Assembly (NCBI GenBank): GCA_965662645.1
Contig: CBFIII010000014.1
Coordinates: 1-64,000 of the forward strand
DNA length: 64,000 nucleotides
Source of the DNA: UBA5342 sp965662645
Lineage (GTDB): Bacteria > Bacteroidota > Bacteroidia > Bacteroidales > UBA5342
Direction of reading: 5' to 3'
In this document: one piece after another, positions 8,267 through 17,978 of the stretch
How the letters are laid out: each line of letters begins with the position of its first letter
Position numbering within the stretch: the first letter of the stretch is position 1
Program-made: the position numbers and the translations under genes
Notes under the pieces: model-generated
Told to the model about the DNA's origin: nothing
What the model saw: the letters and a program-made list of their open reading frames with translations, nothing else
Databases searched by the model: none

Positions 8267-8968
8267 ATGGGTTTTTACCGATTATTATTATTTTTATTAA
8301 TTACATCATTTTTTTCTACAGCAGTGCTTGCGCAAGAGCAGCAAGAGTTAAAAGGATTTGTAATAGATGCTCTTACTGGCGATCCAGTAGAGATGGTTAC
8401 GGTATTTAACGTGACTGCCAATTCAGGTGTGGTGGGTAACGTTGTTGGCCGTTTTAATATGCAAGTGTGGACGGGGGATAGTATTAGTATTTCTGCTCTA
8501 AATTACCATACTTTTAGCTTTATTGTAGCGGATTCTATGTTGTTTTCTGATGTCGTTTTTGTTGTTAAAATGGATAGAAAACATATATTATTAGATGAGT
8601 TTAATGTTAATGGTAATGAACGAGTTGCTATTCCTTTACGTAGTGATGTCTTTAGAGAAAAACCAGTGGTGATTGATTATTTCTTTCATCCTTTTTCTGT
8701 GCTTTATTATTATACTAGTCGGCGCGAACGGCGTAAGCGTGAGATGTTACATATTATAGATCAAGAAAAACTGATGAATCATTATACTGATATTTATAAT
8801 GTAGATCTTATAAAGGAATATAGTGGACTCAAAGGGAGAGAGTTAGATTATTGTATTATTTATTGTAATGCTCATATTAATTTGGAATGGGGCGATAATG
8901 ATACTACTGTTAAACAAAAACTTTTTGATACTTTGACACTTTATTTCAAAAGTAAGACGGTCAAGTAA
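8267..8968 (+). CDS. Exported protein with carboxypeptidase-regulatory-like domain
   Basis: 233 residues. The signal peptide ends near VLAQEQ. Residues about 25-110 (ELKGFVIDALTGDPVEMVTVF ...) match the CarboxypepD_reg-like beta-sandwich that also forms the N-terminus of TonB-dependent receptors in this phylum. The C-terminal half is unrecognised and basic (TSRRERRKREM), ending in a short helical region. There is no barrel and no lipobox, so a periplasmic protein is likely. Function unknown. Confidence 0.75.
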   Translation: MGFYRLLLFLLITSFFSTAVLAQEQQELKGFVIDALTGDPVEMVTVFNVTANSGVVGNVVGRFNMQVWTGDSISISALNYHTFSFIVADSMLFSDVVFVVKMDRKHILLDEFNVNGNERVAIPLRSDVFREKPVVIDYFFHPFSVLYYYTSRRERRKREMLHIIDQEKLMNHYTDIYNVDLIKEYSGLKGRELDYCIIYCNAHINLEWGDNDTTVKQKLFDTLTLYFKSKTVK

Positions 8969-9020
8969 AATATAATGTAAAGAGAATTTTATAATGATGC
9001 TTTTCTCTTGTTTTCATCAT

Positions 9021-9120
9021 TTTAATCCCATATTGTGGGTTTGGTTTTCCGTAGCTTGCTGCGATTAATAAAATGTTCTTTAATAAAATGCTTCGAGGGC
9101 TTACCCGAGGTGGTTGACTT
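9021..9120 (+). repeat. Hairpin repeat family, copy A
   Basis: About 100 bp with three hairpins in a row: CCCA-TATTG-TGGG, GTAGCTTGCTGC, and CTTCGAGGG...CCCGAGG. The same order recurs at 31117-31207 and, inverted and diverged, at 7531-7579. All three lie just past the 3' ends of genes. A REP-like element or a mobile non-coding repeat are both possible. Confidence 0.65.
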
Positions 9121-9146
9121 CTATCTAATTTTTAAAACTTAATCAT

Positions 9147-10016
9147 ATGAAACGAATAGCTGAATCAGAATTGATTATTAATGATGATGGATCTGTTTTT
9201 CATTTACATCTAAAACCCGAACAGTTAGCGGATAAAATTATCCTTGTGGGTGATCCTGGACGTGTGAAATTAGCGTCTTCTTTATTTGATAGTATAGAAT
9301 TTGAAGTGGAGAGTCGTGAATTTAGAACCGTTACGGGGCTTTTTCATGGTAAACGTCTTTCGGTGGTTTCTACGGGTATCGGTACTGATAATATTGATAT
9401 CGTAATGAATGAGTTAGATGCTTTGGTTAATGTAGATTTTGAAACACGATTGCCTAAAGCTGTTCACCATTCTTTAGAAATTATCAGAGTAGGTACTTCT
9501 GGTAGTTTACAGGCTAATATTCCCATTGATGCTTTTCTTATTTCGGAGCTTTCTCTTGGTTTTGATGGTTTACTTAATTTCTATGAGCATAGAAATGAGG
9601 TGTCGGATATTGATTTTGAGAAGGCTTTTACTACTTTTGTGAATTGGAATGCTCTTTTGGCTAAACCTTATGTGGTGAAGTCGTCTGAGAAATTAGTACA
9701 ACGTTTAGATTCAGAACAAACGATTAAAGGGGTTACTATTTCTGCTCCTGGTTTTTATGGCCCACAAGGTCGTGTGATTCGTTTACATACTGTAGATGAT
9801 GGACTCAATGATAAAATCGCAGCTTTTCGTTATGGTGATTATAAAATTACTAATTATGAAATGGAGAGTTCTGCTATTGCAGGTTTATCTCTTTTGTTAG
9901 GTCATGAAGCGACTACGGTTTGTGCAATTATTGCTAATCGTCCTAATGGAACTTCGAGTCCCGATTATAAAAAAACAATACGTGAATTGTTAATATACGT
10001 CTTAGATAGAATATAA
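9147..10016 (+). CDS. Nucleoside phosphorylase (uridine phosphorylase-like)
   Basis: 289 residues. Belongs to the NP-I phosphorylase family: IILVGDPGRVKLAS (phosphate-binding glycine/arginine), VVSTGIGTDNIDI, IRVGTSGSLQ, and the base-side NYEMESSAIAGLSLLLGHEA, where the Met-Glu-Ser triad contacts ribose. It cleaves nucleosides with phosphate to free base and ribose-1-phosphate in salvage; uridine is the likeliest substrate, as in Bacteroidetes homologues called phosphorylase. It leads a close run of genes (5 nt to the next, then 2 nt, then 18 nt). Confidence 0.9.
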   Translation: MKRIAESELIINDDGSVFHLHLKPEQLADKIILVGDPGRVKLASSLFDSIEFEVESREFRTVTGLFHGKRLSVVSTGIGTDNIDIVMNELDALVNVDFETRLPKAVHHSLEIIRVGTSGSLQANIPIDAFLISELSLGFDGLLNFYEHRNEVSDIDFEKAFTTFVNWNALLAKPYVVKSSEKLVQRLDSEQTIKGVTISAPGFYGPQGRVIRLHTVDDGLNDKIAAFRYGDYKITNYEMESSAIAGLSLLLGHEATTVCAIIANRPNGTSSPDYKKTIRELLIYVLDRI

Positions 10017-10021
10017 TTATT

Positions 10022-10993
10022 ATGTCAGATACTCAGAATACAAAAGAACTTGGTTTAATTGATATTTTTCAAGTTTTTGGAAAATGGATTGTTAGTGGTA
10101 TTAAAACACTTGTTAATTGGTTTTTATATCTTTTCTTTTTTGGTTTTAAAAGATGGAAAACATTTGTTGCAGTTATCTTTCTTATAGGATTATATACTGT
10201 GGTGACTTATAAGATGCAGGATGCCCAATATGAAGCGAGTATGATATTGCGTTCCAATGCTATGCCAACTGCTCAAATGAAACCGTTTTTAGATAATTAT
10301 AATAGTTTATTGCAGAGTCGTTTATTGTCAGATTCTAGTATTACTGTTAAATCCTCATTAGATAGTGTGCAGCGTAGTTTAATTAGTTCTATTAATGTTT
10401 ATTATTGTATGGATCAGGATCGTGATGGCATTATGGATGAGGTGGATCTTGCTGGACGTCTTAAAACGTCGGATGAGAATCTTGATTCTTTGAATCTGTG
10501 TGTTAAAGTACGATTTGAAGATGTAAGAGTTCTCGATGATGTAGTTACCAGTTTGACGAGTTATGTTAATAGTTTGCCTTATGTACAGCGTATGAATAAG
10601 GCGCGTTTGTTGCAGCAAAACAAAAGAAAATTATTTATTCAAAATGAGATACGTCTCTTAGATACGATACAACAAAAAGCTTATGGAGAATCTGAAGAGG
10701 CGAGTTCATACATCAATCGTGGCGGTGTTATTGTAGATAATCGCAAAGTATTGTCTATTTATGAAGATAAGGTTGATTTGATGAATCTTTATGAAGTTTT
10801 AGAACGTGAAATGCTTATTTTCTCTGATCCTATTACTGTTGTAGAAGATTTTGTGATACAGAAATCAGCTTTAAATACGCTTACTTCGATGCTCAAAAAA
10901 AATCTTATTATCGGTGTTTTTGTAGTCTATGTATTTTTGTTCTTATTCTTCTTTATTTATAAAGAAAAAGATAATTATTTAACTAAAAGTTAA
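10022..10993 (+). CDS. Wzz-like two-helix membrane protein
   Basis: 323 residues. Two transmembrane helices, at about 45-62 and 295-313, flank a large periplasmic, partly coiled-coil region (QQNKRKLFIQNEIRLLDTIQQKAY). This layout is that of chain-length determinants (Wzz/GNVR families), but the polysaccharide-synthesis context and the proline-rich motif near helix 2 are absent. The central part includes DQDRDGIMDEVD, an EF-hand/dockerin-like acidic loop. It lies 5 nt after the phosphorylase and 2 nt before recF. Function unknown; the Wzz label is by topology only. Confidence 0.6.
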   Translation: MSDTQNTKELGLIDIFQVFGKWIVSGIKTLVNWFLYLFFFGFKRWKTFVAVIFLIGLYTVVTYKMQDAQYEASMILRSNAMPTAQMKPFLDNYNSLLQSRLLSDSSITVKSSLDSVQRSLISSINVYYCMDQDRDGIMDEVDLAGRLKTSDENLDSLNLCVKVRFEDVRVLDDVVTSLTSYVNSLPYVQRMNKARLLQQNKRKLFIQNEIRLLDTIQQKAYGESEEASSYINRGGVIVDNRKVLSIYEDKVDLMNLYEVLEREMLIFSDPITVVEDFVIQKSALNTLTSMLKKNLIIGVFVVYVFLFLFFFIYKEKDNYLTKS

Positions 10994-10995
10994 TT

Positions 10996-12108
10996 ATGCA
11001 TTTAAAGTCCATTTCTTTAATTAATTATAAGAATGTAGTGCAGTGTGATTTGGACTTTGTACCCAAAATTAATTGTATTTTAGGTAATAATGGTGAGGGC
11101 AAAACGAACCTTCTGGATGCTATTTATTATCTTTCCTTTTGTAAAGGTTATATTAATACGGTGGATTCGCAGAATATTAACCACGATGAGGATTATTTTA
11201 TGCTCAGTGGTGAGTATGAACGCAAAGATGCTACTGAGAAAATCTATTGTGGTTTACAGCGTAAACGCCCCAAACAATTTAAGCGTAACAAGAAAAAATA
11301 TGCCCGTCTTTCTGAACATATAGGTTTATTGCCACTGGTGATGGTGTCTCCTCTCGATAGCAAATTAGTTTTGGAAGGCAGTGAGGAACGTCGCCGTTAT
11401 ATGGATGGCGTTATATCTCAATTTGATAAGAAATACCTGCAAACATTAATTACCTATAATAAGGTGTTGTTGCAACGTAATACTTATCTTAAACGCAGTT
11501 ATTCTGCACAACTTGATTTTGAGCTGCTTGGTGTTTGGAATGACCAGCTACAGTCTTTGGGATCTCTTATTTATGAAAAAAGAGCTTCCTTTATTGAAGA
11601 GTTAATTCCTGTATTCCAAAGGTATTATGCTTTTATTTCGGGTGATCGTGAACAAGTTTTTTTAGAATATAATTCACATCTCTCGGAGGGGGCTTATGAT
11701 CTCCAACTTAAGGATTCTATACAGAAAGATTTGGCCTTAGGTTATACCACTAAAGGTGTGCATCGTGATGATTTACTTTTTAAGTTGGATGCCTACCCTA
11801 TCAAACGTTTAGGGTCACAGGGTCAACAAAAAACCTATCTAACTGCTTTAAAGTTTGCTCAATTTGAGTTTATTGCAAAGCGTGGTAGTGTTACCCCTAT
11901 CCTACTTCTGGATGATATCTTTGATAAATTAGATTCCCATAGAGTAGAGAAAATTGTAGAACTTGTGAGCGGTGAGGATTTTGGACAGATTTTTATTACG
12001 GATACTAATAGGGAACATTTGTACGAGATTCTTGAAACGATAGGCAAAGATTATCGTGTCTTTCTTGTTGATAATGGTGTCTTTAATGAACGGAAGTTGG
12101 GATTTTAG
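10996..12108 (+). CDS. recF: DNA replication and repair protein RecF
   Basis: 370 residues, standard length. An SMC-like ATPase that loads RecA at gaps with RecO and RecR. Walker A GNNGEGKTN is at residues 30-38, the signature LGSQGQQKT near 275, and Walker B ILLLDDIFDKLDSHR near 297. It is placed between a membrane protein and the DUF721 gene, the latter being a common recF neighbour in many bacteria. Confidence 0.97.
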   Translation: MHLKSISLINYKNVVQCDLDFVPKINCILGNNGEGKTNLLDAIYYLSFCKGYINTVDSQNINHDEDYFMLSGEYERKDATEKIYCGLQRKRPKQFKRNKKKYARLSEHIGLLPLVMVSPLDSKLVLEGSEERRRYMDGVISQFDKKYLQTLITYNKVLLQRNTYLKRSYSAQLDFELLGVWNDQLQSLGSLIYEKRASFIEELIPVFQRYYAFISGDREQVFLEYNSHLSEGAYDLQLKDSIQKDLALGYTTKGVHRDDLLFKLDAYPIKRLGSQGQQKTYLTALKFAQFEFIAKRGSVTPILLLDDIFDKLDSHRVEKIVELVSGEDFGQIFITDTNREHLYEILETIGKDYRVFLVDNGVFNERKLGF

Positions 12109-12126
12109 TTTAAAATTGGGAGTCAC

Positions 12127-12438
12127 ATGAAAAAAAATAAATTATATACTCGTACTCACCATGCTGAATCATTAAATGATATTATTAGTCATGTGTTAAA
12201 AGTCCAGAATCTGGAAACGCCTTTGTATGAAAAAAGAGCCGAAGAAGCTTGGGCTATAGTTGCTGGTGCTCCTTTTGCGAAATATACTACATCGGTAAAG
12301 GCACATAAGGGGGTTTTGTATGTTAGCCTTTCTTCTTCTGTTGTCCGTAATGAACTTGTTATGGCCAAGAAATTCATTATTAAACGACTTAACTTGCATT
12401 TGGGACACGAGGTGCTTACTGATATAATTTTCAGATAA
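12127..12438 (+). CDS. DUF721/DciA-like protein
   Basis: 103 residues, 18 nt after recF and in the same direction. Matches the DUF721 layout: an N-terminal helix (LNDIISHVLKVQNLETPLYEKRAEEAWAIVAG) then a small mixed domain with LYVSLSSSVVRNELVMAKKFIIKRLN. DUF721 proteins are related to DciA, the widespread helicase-loading factor of bacteria without DnaC. The position next to recF fits a DNA-replication role, but the assignment is by family resemblance. Confidence 0.8.
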   Translation: MKKNKLYTRTHHAESLNDIISHVLKVQNLETPLYEKRAEEAWAIVAGAPFAKYTTSVKAHKGVLYVSLSSSVVRNELVMAKKFIIKRLNLHLGHEVLTDIIFR

Positions 12439-12513
12439 ATGAAATAATTTATTTTTGTAATGCATCTTTCGTTGGACTAGGTTATATTTGTTCCTCACTT
12501 TAAATCTTAGCTT

Positions 12514-13317
12514 ATGCGAAGTGTCACTCTTTTTGTCCTTCTTAGCCTTTGTCTTAATTTTTTTGCTGTAAACGATAATACGTCTTCTGATGCTTTATCG
12601 TTAGCTCTGGGTGGTGCATCTGTTGCTACAGATAATGTTTATTCTGGTATGAATAACCCCGCCGTTGTGGCTTTTAGTTCTTCTCCTGTGGTTGCTATGA
12701 CTTATGCGTCTCGTTTTTCTTTGTCTGATGTGGGATTAACGGCCTCTATTCCTACTAAATTTGGTGTCTTTGGTGTTAATGCTCATAGTTTTGGCTCTTC
12801 TAATTATGCCGAAATGAAATATGCCGCATATTATGCACGTGCTTTTGGAGAACAATTTTCGGCTTCTTTACAAGTTGATGCTTTGTCTTTGGTCTTGAAT
12901 TCTCAAGGTGAATCGCTTTGGTGTATGACCGCGGAAATAGGACTTTGGTATCGTGTTACAAAAGATTTAACCTTTGGTTTTCATCTTTATAATATGCTTA
13001 ATACGGAGTATGAAACTTATTATTATGATGAGCCTGTTCCTGTTAATTTAAAATTAGGATTAGCTTATTCTGTTTTTGATAATTTCATGTTAACTACAGA
13101 AATAGAGAACAGTAGTGTGTATGGTACTTCTTTACGTGGTGGAATGCAATATACTCTTATGCCTCAGGTTTTTCTGCGATGTGGTGGTGCTTCTAATCCT
13201 GCTTTAGCATCTTTAGGTATTGGGGTGGAATGGCATCAGTTAAAATTTGATATAGCAGCCCAGGCTGTTAGGATTATTGGAAAGACTGGAGCTTTCTCTA
13301 TTGCTTATATATTCTGA
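12514..13317 (+). CDS. PorV/PorQ-like outer-membrane protein
   Basis: 267 residues. A short signal peptide is followed by DALSLALGGASVATDN and YSGMNNPAV, a glycine/asparagine opening seen in the PorV/PorQ (UPF0164, FadL-like) barrel family. Alternating hydrophobic strands run to the end and the last residue is Phe (SIAYIF), as in outer-membrane barrels. PorQ members belong to the type IX secretion outer-membrane apparatus, which fits the T9SS cargo at 1858, but a role in T9SS is inference. The next gene starts 4 nt downstream. Confidence 0.72.
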   Translation: MRSVTLFVLLSLCLNFFAVNDNTSSDALSLALGGASVATDNVYSGMNNPAVVAFSSSPVVAMTYASRFSLSDVGLTASIPTKFGVFGVNAHSFGSSNYAEMKYAAYYARAFGEQFSASLQVDALSLVLNSQGESLWCMTAEIGLWYRVTKDLTFGFHLYNMLNTEYETYYYDEPVPVNLKLGLAYSVFDNFMLTTEIENSSVYGTSLRGGMQYTLMPQVFLRCGGASNPALASLGIGVEWHQLKFDIAAQAVRIIGKTGAFSIAYIF

Positions 13318-13321
13318 TAAT

Positions 13322-15334
13322 ATGTCTAGATTATTATCCATATTAGCTTTCACACTATTTCTGTTTTTTACTTTGCATTCACAAGATGTAGGTGATGATA
13401 TACAGCGAATTATTGAAGATTATGTGTCCCAAAGTGAGACTTCAAGTGATGATGTGGAAATGCTTTATGAACAGCTTTATGATCTTTACGAACACCCGAT
13501 AAACCTTAATACTGCAACGATTGATCAGTTGGAACAAATTCCTTTCATTACACCTCGTCAGATCAATGCTTTTTTACAATACCGTAAACGGTTTGGGCAG
13601 TTATTGAATATTTATGAGTTACAGGCTGTTTATTCTTTTGATCAGCAAACGGTTTTAAGTATTTTACCTTTTGTAACTTTTCAAGAAGTAGAAGAGAATT
13701 ATAAACGTAAGATTTATTGGAAACATCAGCTGTTGATGCGTACTACTACGGTGCTTGAAGATCAGGAAGGGTATATTCGCCCTGATAGTATGACACATTA
13801 TCAAGGGGGATCTTATAGTGCATTATTAAAATATACGGGTTCTTTAAGGAAAGATTGGAGTTGGCACTTAACGGGTGAACAGGATCGTGGTGAAGCATGG
13901 TTTTCTCATGCTACTGCTACCGATTTTCTTTCTGCTGGTTTACAATATCAAGGAGAGAAATGGTTGAAGGATGTTGTTGTGGGGGATTACCGTTTATGTT
14001 TTGGTCAAGGTTTAGTGGTTAATACCAATTTTGGTTATGGTAAATCATCTCAGGTATTGGATGTTATCCAAAAAGGAAAAGAGATAAGACGTTCTACTTC
14101 TTCTTCTGAATATGGATTTTTTCGTGGAGGTGCTTCACATCTTAATTATAACAACTGGGACTTATATCTTGCGGCTTCATCGCGTTTAGCAGATGCATCT
14201 ACGGACTCTATTGATGGTGAAAGGGTTATTGTTTCCCTTCCTATTACTGGATTTCATCGTACGGAATCTGAAGTACTTAAATTCAAATCGGCTAGGATTA
14301 ATGATGCGGTATTACATATGGATTATCGTTTTTCTGATTTGAAAATAGGGGCTACTCTGTTAGGTCAAAAACTTTCGGATCAATGGGTTCCTACTGCGCG
14401 ACCTGATAATGTGTTTCAACCCCATTATACTTCATTGTATGTAGGTGGCCTTGATTATAAATGGAATTGGAAAGGAGTTATGGTATTTGGAGAAGCGGCT
14501 ACTGGTAAGTATGGCGGTGTATCTGGCATACAAGGTTTATCCGCTAATCCCTCCAGTCGTGTAGGTCTTTCTCTTCTGTACCGTTATTATTCTGAAGATT
14601 ATTTTTCTCCTTATTCTCAGGCTTTTGGGGAGGGGAGCAGGGTGAGCAATGAAGAAGGATTGTATATGGGCTTGAATTTGTTGGTGGCTAAAGGTTGGTC
14701 TGTTGATACTTATTTTGATGTCTATCGTTTTCCGTGGTTGCGTTTTGGAGAATCACGTCCTGGTAGTGGTTACGATTTCTTTTTTCAGCCTAATTATATA
14801 GTTTCACGTAATACTAAGATGCATTGGCGTTTTAAGTATGAAGAAAAAGAGGAGACTTTGAATGATGGCACTGCCCAATACGGTCTTCAAAACACACAAC
14901 GTCTTAATGCACGTTATCATCTTGCTACAAAAATATCAGATATCATTTCTTTGCAAACGCGTGTGGCTGCTACCTATGCTTTGCATTTGCATGATGAAAG
15001 GGGGTATCTTATTTATCAAGATATAAAGGCTAAATTATTGGAACAAAAAATCACCTTGTCTTTGCGTTATGCTTTGTTTAATACTACGTCGTATGAGAGC
15101 CGTATCTATACTTATGAATCGGACGTGTTGTATTTATCTTCTATTCCTGCTTTCTCGGGTAAAGGTTCTAGGACCTACCTTAATGCGAGTTATAAGATAA
15201 ATGATTCGTTCACGGTTTATTTTAAGGCTGCTTACAGTAAGAGTTATGATGGCCGTACCTTTGGTTCTAGTTTGGATGCTATAGATGCAGATCACAAAAC
15301 GGATGTTCACTTACAGTTAAGAATGCAGTTGTAA
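13322..15334 (+). CDS. Helix-hairpin-helix / outer-membrane barrel protein
   Basis: About 670 residues. Signal peptide, then a helix-hairpin-helix (ComEA-like) pair in the first ~120 residues (PINLNTATIDQLEQIPFITP, then FGQLLNIYELQAV), then some 500 residues of alternating strands typical of a beta barrel, ending in LQLRMQL. Similar proteins are common in Bacteroidetes and have no known role. The HhH repeats are of the DNA-binding type, yet the protein is exported. An upstream in-frame start at 13277 would overlap the preceding gene and lacks a signal peptide, so the ATG at 13322 is chosen. Confidence 0.8.
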   Translation: MSRLLSILAFTLFLFFTLHSQDVGDDIQRIIEDYVSQSETSSDDVEMLYEQLYDLYEHPINLNTATIDQLEQIPFITPRQINAFLQYRKRFGQLLNIYELQAVYSFDQQTVLSILPFVTFQEVEENYKRKIYWKHQLLMRTTTVLEDQEGYIRPDSMTHYQGGSYSALLKYTGSLRKDWSWHLTGEQDRGEAWFSHATATDFLSAGLQYQGEKWLKDVVVGDYRLCFGQGLVVNTNFGYGKSSQVLDVIQKGKEIRRSTSSSEYGFFRGGASHLNYNNWDLYLAASSRLADASTDSIDGERVIVSLPITGFHRTESEVLKFKSARINDAVLHMDYRFSDLKIGATLLGQKLSDQWVPTARPDNVFQPHYTSLYVGGLDYKWNWKGVMVFGEAATGKYGGVSGIQGLSANPSSRVGLSLLYRYYSEDYFSPYSQAFGEGSRVSNEEGLYMGLNLLVAKGWSVDTYFDVYRFPWLRFGESRPGSGYDFFFQPNYIVSRNTKMHWRFKYEEKEETLNDGTAQYGLQNTQRLNARYHLATKISDIISLQTRVAATYALHLHDERGYLIYQDIKAKLLEQKITLSLRYALFNTTSYESRIYTYESDVLYLSSIPAFSGKGSRTYLNASYKINDSFTVYFKAAYSKSYDGRTFGSSLDAIDADHKTDVHLQLRMQL

Positions 15335-15651
15335 GTTTTAATTATAAGTATTCTTATAAAATTTCATAGCGCACCTAATACAGAGTGTGCTATTTTTTTT
15401 CTTAAATTGTGTCATTTTAGATTCTTATTATTCAATAATTTCTGAGCATTGTATTATAGGTTTTAATCTTATTTTGATGTGGTATTTTGTTTTTTCGAAA
15501 TTTAAAGACAACAAACTCTAATGTGTTATGTTTAAATGATGTTTTTTTTCTTATATCTCAGAAATAACAGATACTTTTGCACGTTAATAAATACTTTTAA
15601 GGAAAAAGGAGCTTTTCCCCTTTCCTTATCTTTAATAGAACTTTAAGATTT
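15335..15651. other. Intergenic stretch before relA/spoT
   Basis: 317 bases. Holds the terminator at 15366-15400, a -7 box TACTTTTG at 15572-15579 (no clear -33), and an imperfect hairpin AAGGAAA...TTTCCTT at 15599-15627 within the likely relA/spoT leader. No gene seen. Confidence 0.5.
15366..15400 (+). terminator. Terminator after the HhH/barrel gene
   Basis: Stem ATAGCGCAC / GTGTGCTAT (9 bp, one wobble pair) with a 10-nt loop, followed by eight T residues. Confidence 0.85.
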
Positions 15652-17865
15652 ATGTCTGTATTTACCGCTGAAGATAAAGCTATTATTAAAAACGCCTTTG
15701 ACGAACTGTTGGGTTATTATAAAAAAATAAACCCTAATGGTAATGAGGCTCTAATAATTAAAGCTTTTAATCTTGCTAATAGTGCTCATGATGGTATGCG
15801 TCGCCGATCTGGTGAACCGTATATTATTCATCCTATTGCTGTTGCTATTATTGTTTCAAAAGAAATAGGTTTGGGGGCTACCTCTATCTCTGCTGCTTTG
15901 TTGCACGATGTGGTAGAAGATACAGATTTTACCGTAGAGGATATTGCAGAGCGTTTTAATGATAATATTGCAAGTATTGTTAGTGGGCTCACTAAGATAA
16001 AATCTGCTATTGAAGGCAAGGAAATTGATGGTTCTATGCAGGCCGAAAACTTTAAAAAGTTACTGTTGACCATGTCTGAGGATTTCCGTGTGGTGTTGAT
16101 TAAAATTGCGGATCGTTTGCATAATATGCGTACGTTGGATTCTATGCCTGTGCGCAAACAATATAAGATTGCGGGAGAAACCCTATTTGTATATGCTCCT
16201 TTAGCACATCGTTTGGGTTTGTTTACTATTAAAACTGAATTAGAAAATCTTTCGTTTAAATATGAACATCCTGATCAATATATTGAAGTTCAAAATAAAA
16301 TTGATGAAAGTGCAACATTTCGTCATCGTCTTTTTCAAGAATTAACTGATCCTATTGCCAAACGTTTAAAAGAACTTGGTGTTGATTTTGAAATCAAAGA
16401 GAGGGTTAAATCGGTCTATTCTGTTTGGAGAAAAATGCAGAATAAACAGATTCCATTTGAAGAAATTTATGACATTGCTGCTATTCGTATCATTTTTAAG
16501 CCTAGACCAGAGCTTAGTGAAAAGATACAGTGTTGGAATATCTATACGGTAGTCACTGACATTCATAAGCCTAAACCTGATCGTATTCGAGATTGGTTAA
16601 GCACACCTAAAGCAAATGGTTATGAGGCTCTTCATGTAACGGTTATGGGGCCAAGAGGCCGTTGGTTTGAGGTTCAGATAAGAAGCGAACGTATGGATGA
16701 GGTGGCCGAAAAAGGTTTTGCTGCGCATTGGAAATATAAAGAGGGACACGAGGAAAATGATACGGAGCTTGAGAAATGGGTTAAAGATGTTCGAGATCTG
16801 CTTCAGCAATCTGCAGGTAGTAGTGCTATAGAGTTTGTTGATGATTTTAAACGTAACCTTTTCTCTCATGAAATTGTTGTTTTCACTCCTAAAGGTGAAT
16901 TACATACGCTTCCTGTAGGTGCCACAGTTCTCGATTTTGCTTTCGATATTCATACCGATTTGGGGGTTCATTGCATTGGAGCTAAGATTAGTAATAAATT
17001 AGTCCCTATTAGTTATGTATTACAAAATGGTGATCAGGTAGAGATTTTAACGAGTAAAAAGCAACGTCCGCATCTTTCGTGGACTGAGATTGCGGTTACT
17101 GGTAAAGCAAAGTCACGGTTAAAGTCTGTTCTAAAAGAAGAATTTAAGGCGACCATACGTCAAGGTATGCGTATGTTAGAAAAGGATTTGCACGTGCTTA
17201 AATTATCTATAAATTCTCCTATCCTTCATAAATTACTTAGATTCTATCATTTGCCAAATAAAGAAGAACTCTATTTGGCTATTGGTAATGGTGATAATTC
17301 TCTCGATGATTTATCCAAAGCGCTTAATACGAGTCGTTCCATGAAGATGGTGCGTTCTTGGAACGTTAATTTATTCAACTGGCGTAAAAATAAGACAGAG
17401 TTATCGGTTAAAAATAAATTAGCGTTGAGTGATAAAGATTCCAGCATTAACTACCATGTGGCGGAGTGCTGTAATCCTATACCTGGTGATAATGTGGTGG
17501 GTGTTATAGAAGGAGATGAGGTTGTTTTGCATCGTCGTGATTGTCCTAATGCTATCAAGTTGATGGCTAATCAGGGTGAAAAAATAGTGGATGCCGAATG
17601 GACGAGCGAACGTAAAATGGCTTTTCTTTCTCAGATTAAAATTACCGGTTTTGATAAAGTGGGTATGGTGAATAAAATTTCTCAAGTGATCTCTATTGAT
17701 AAAAGCTTAAATATTCGTCAGTTTTATTTCGATTCGCATGATGGTGTCTTTGAAGGTAAAATATTATTTTATGTTCACAATACTCAAACCATAAATACCG
17801 TTATATCACAGATATCTAAAATTAAAGGGGTGCATGATGTGGTTCGTATTGAGCAACCTTCGTAA
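15652..17865 (+). CDS. relA/spoT: Bifunctional (p)ppGpp synthetase/hydrolase (RSH)
   Basis: 737 residues, full length. Hydrolase half: H60 and the HDVVED motif at 85-90, with RLHNMRTLDSM. Synthetase half: RxKxxxSxxxK motif in ERVKSVYSVWRKM, IAAIRIIF, and GYEALHVTV, all intact. C-terminal half: TGS domain (VVFTPKGELHTLPVGATVLDF), zinc-finger-like CCNPIPGD/HRRDCPN and an ACT domain. Both activities are therefore expected; it makes and degrades the stringent-response alarmone. It sits alone between a terminator and the sigma-factor operon. Whether the genome has a second RSH gene cannot be seen here. Confidence 0.96.
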   Translation: MSVFTAEDKAIIKNAFDELLGYYKKINPNGNEALIIKAFNLANSAHDGMRRRSGEPYIIHPIAVAIIVSKEIGLGATSISAALLHDVVEDTDFTVEDIAERFNDNIASIVSGLTKIKSAIEGKEIDGSMQAENFKKLLLTMSEDFRVVLIKIADRLHNMRTLDSMPVRKQYKIAGETLFVYAPLAHRLGLFTIKTELENLSFKYEHPDQYIEVQNKIDESATFRHRLFQELTDPIAKRLKELGVDFEIKERVKSVYSVWRKMQNKQIPFEEIYDIAAIRIIFKPRPELSEKIQCWNIYTVVTDIHKPKPDRIRDWLSTPKANGYEALHVTVMGPRGRWFEVQIRSERMDEVAEKGFAAHWKYKEGHEENDTELEKWVKDVRDLLQQSAGSSAIEFVDDFKRNLFSHEIVVFTPKGELHTLPVGATVLDFAFDIHTDLGVHCIGAKISNKLVPISYVLQNGDQVEILTSKKQRPHLSWTEIAVTGKAKSRLKSVLKEEFKATIRQGMRMLEKDLHVLKLSINSPILHKLLRFYHLPNKEELYLAIGNGDNSLDDLSKALNTSRSMKMVRSWNVNLFNWRKNKTELSVKNKLALSDKDSSINYHVAECCNPIPGDNVVGVIEGDEVVLHRRDCPNAIKLMANQGEKIVDAEWTSERKMAFLSQIKITGFDKVGMVNKISQVISIDKSLNIRQFYFDSHDGVFEGKILFYVHNTQTINTVISQISKIKGVHDVVRIEQPS

Positions 17866-17925
17866 GTGATAATTCTTGGTGCTTTGCACTTTTTTATAAA
17901 TTCTATGATTATTTTTCATACCCAA

Positions 17926-17955
17926 TGCAACCTTTTTACTTTAGCTTGCATCTTT
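17926..17955 (+). promoter_or_regulatory. Possible ECF-type promoter for the sigma-factor operon
   Basis: TGCAACC at 17926-17932, then 17 bp, then a CATCTTT block at about 17949-17955. AAC-containing -35 elements of this kind are typical of ECF-sigma promoters, and autoregulation of an ECF operon is common. No TAnnTTTG promoter was found here. Inference from motif only. Confidence 0.4.
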
Positions 17956-17978
17956 GTTAATGAATTTTAATTAGTTAT

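Noticed and set aside
13277..13321. Upstream start for the HhH/barrel gene
   Set aside because: It overlaps the preceding gene and removes the signal peptide from the N-terminus.
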